Origin: Pseudomonadales bacterium
Lineage (GTDB): Bacteria; Pseudomonadota; Gammaproteobacteria; Pseudomonadales; UBA3067
NCBI GenBank assembly: GCA_016763235.1
Contig: JAESUE010000198.1
Coordinates: 1 to 6,477 of the forward strand
Length of the DNA stretch: 6,477 bases
Direction of reading: 5' to 3'
How positions within the stretch are numbered: the stretch's first letter is position 1; every line of letters begins with the position of its first letter. The notes beneath the pieces were generated by a model. It did no database searches. It was given only the letters and a program-made list of their open reading frames with translations, and was not told the DNA's origin. The position numbers and the translations under genes are program-made. This document shows positions 5,578-6,477 of this stretch, piece by piece.

Positions 5578-6282
5578 ATGAAAGCGATATCAGTCTGGAT
5601 AAGAACCGTAGGCCTGCCTATCAGCATGATCTTTTTATTCACAGGATGTGGGGGCGGCGAAACACCTGAGGCGCAGAACTTTTCGGCAGAAAGCCAACTC
5701 AGCTCTGCGACGAATATCTCTTCCACTGACTCTGGCACCTATTCACTGACGGTTGATTCCAAAGGGCAAGGGTCCGTAATAAACTTGGCCCATAATATTA
5801 ACTGCACGAATAAGGTATGTGAACATTTCATCGCCGCCGGGAGTAATCTCACCTTGATGGCCACCGCAGCCGAAGGCTTTCTATTCGATCACTGGCTATA
5901 CCAATGCGCAAACATTGGAAACCAAGAGTGTCAGATCAGTGTAAACACCGACACCAAGGTAACGGCTGTTTTTGTGGAGGCTGGAGCCAAGCTGAGTAGC
6001 ATTTCAGTCGCGTGGCAAGCACCGGCAGAGCGCGAAGATGGCAGTGCATTAACAAGCGGTGATATCCAACAATACGTCATCTACTACCGAGAAAGCCAAG
6101 ACTTGCCATACGCAGGCGCAGAAAGCATTGACGTTAAAGCCAGTGGGGATGGCTCTATACCTACCGAGATAATGATAAAGAACCTTGAAATTGGTAAAAG
6201 CTATTATCTTGCTGGTATAACAATTGATACTAATGGCCTCCCTAGCCAGCTTTCGAACCAAATCATCAAAGTCGTATACTAG
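5578..6282 (+). CDS. Lipoprotein with InlB-like bacterial repeat domain and fibronectin III-like domain
   Basis: I do not recognise a named family. The 234-residue protein starts at ATG 5578 with AAGGTGAG upstream. It has a basic N-terminus, a hydrophobic segment (11-22) and a lipobox LFTGC, with Cys24 as the lipidation site. A Gly/Ser/Thr-rich linker follows (25-53). Residues about 55-133 resemble the divergent InlB B-repeat (bacterial repeat) domain: YSLTVDSKGQGSV, a C76-x4-C81 pair, LTLMATAAEGFLFDHW (91-106), a second pair C110/C118, and KVTAVF. The cysteines probably form two disulphides, as in the domain's usual cysteine pairs. Residues about 141-234 look like a fibronectin III domain (ISVAWQAPAEREDGSALTS, then YVIYYRES and LEIGKSYYLAGITIDTNG). 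This suggests a cell-envelope or surface adhesion or polysaccharide-contact role, which is inference. It lies on the plus strand in the position where smpB often sits, and no operon partner is seen. Confidence 0.85.
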   Translation: MKAISVWIRTVGLPISMIFLFTGCGGGETPEAQNFSAESQLSSATNISSTDSGTYSLTVDSKGQGSVINLAHNINCTNKVCEHFIAAGSNLTLMATAAEGFLFDHWLYQCANIGNQECQISVNTDTKVTAVFVEAGAKLSSISVAWQAPAEREDGSALTSGDIQQYVIYYRESQDLPYAGAESIDVKASGDGSIPTEIMIKNLEIGKSYYLAGITIDTNGLPSQLSNQIIKVVY

Positions 6283-6371
6283 CTACCAGCCTGCTTTTGA
6301 AAACCCCTCAGAAAAGAATAAAGTAAAAGCGAGCTTCGCAAGAAAAATTAAGGTAACTGCTCATTAGCGAA

Positions 6372-6477
6372 TTTCAGCGGACCCTGTAACTGTTCAGGTT
6401 GCGTTCAAATTTGAGCAGAACAAGGCGAAAAATGTGAGTTTATACCTATAAATGATTATTTTTTAACGCTGTTATGC
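6372..6477 (+). repeat. Dispersed intergenic repeat, copy 3 (cut by window end)
   Basis: The first 106 bp of the 129-bp repeat, starting 89 bp after the lipoprotein stop. It aligns without gaps to copy 1. Like copy 1, it keeps the GGTTGCGTTCA segment that copy 2 has lost. Its AATTTGAGCAGAACAAGG block is identical to copy 2. The opening palindrome is degraded here (GGACCCTGTAACTGTTC). The remaining 23 bp should lie just beyond the window. Confidence 0.85.

Noticed and set aside
1647..6477. CRISPR array reading of the three repeats
   Set aside because: Copies are over 100 bp long, diverged, kilobases apart and separated by housekeeping genes, unlike CRISPR repeats and spacers.

Overview
The window comes from a gammaproteobacterial chromosome of moderate GC. 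Its order is dnaK-grpE-(recN)-(fur)-bamE-rnfH-ratA, with recN pointing away from grpE, fur converging on recN, bamE divergent from fur, and ratA-rnfH converging on bamE. This is the arrangement known around fur/omlA in Pseudomonas and its relatives. The proteins also look like that group, so I infer a Pseudomonadales/Cellvibrionales-type marine or environmental bacterium; the species cannot be named.

Left part (1-1482): the 5' two thirds of the DnaK ATPase domain (cut by the window edge) and complete grpE, both on the minus strand. Each is preceded by a heat-shock (sigma-32) promoter. The grpE one is a full consensus match (CTTGAA, 14 nt, CCCCATAT); the dnaK one, in the grpE-dnaK gap, is a weaker internal promoter.

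Middle (1483-4127): recN encodes the SMC-like double-strand-break repair ATPase. Its expected start codon is missing: a Shine-Dalgarno and an in-frame conserved N-terminus are present, but the start position reads AAG. recN is bracketed by two same-orientation copies of a ~129-bp intergenic repeat. Then comes fur, the ferric uptake regulator with all expected metal ligands, sharing a short control region with the divergent bamE.

Right part (4128-6477): bamE (outer-membrane assembly lipoprotein), then rnfH and ratA as a translationally overlapping minus-strand pair. Next is a 369-bp non-coding stretch unusually rich in perfect inverted repeats. After it comes an unnamed plus-strand lipoprotein, made of a bacterial-repeat (InlB-like) domain plus a fibronectin-III-like domain, where smpB would be expected. 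A third copy of the ~129-bp repeat runs off the right edge.

Most of the genes are ordinary housekeeping genes. The points worth a second look are the dispersed repeat family, the lost recN start codon, the hairpin-rich stretch, and the lipoprotein in the smpB position. I see no clear new multi-gene system.
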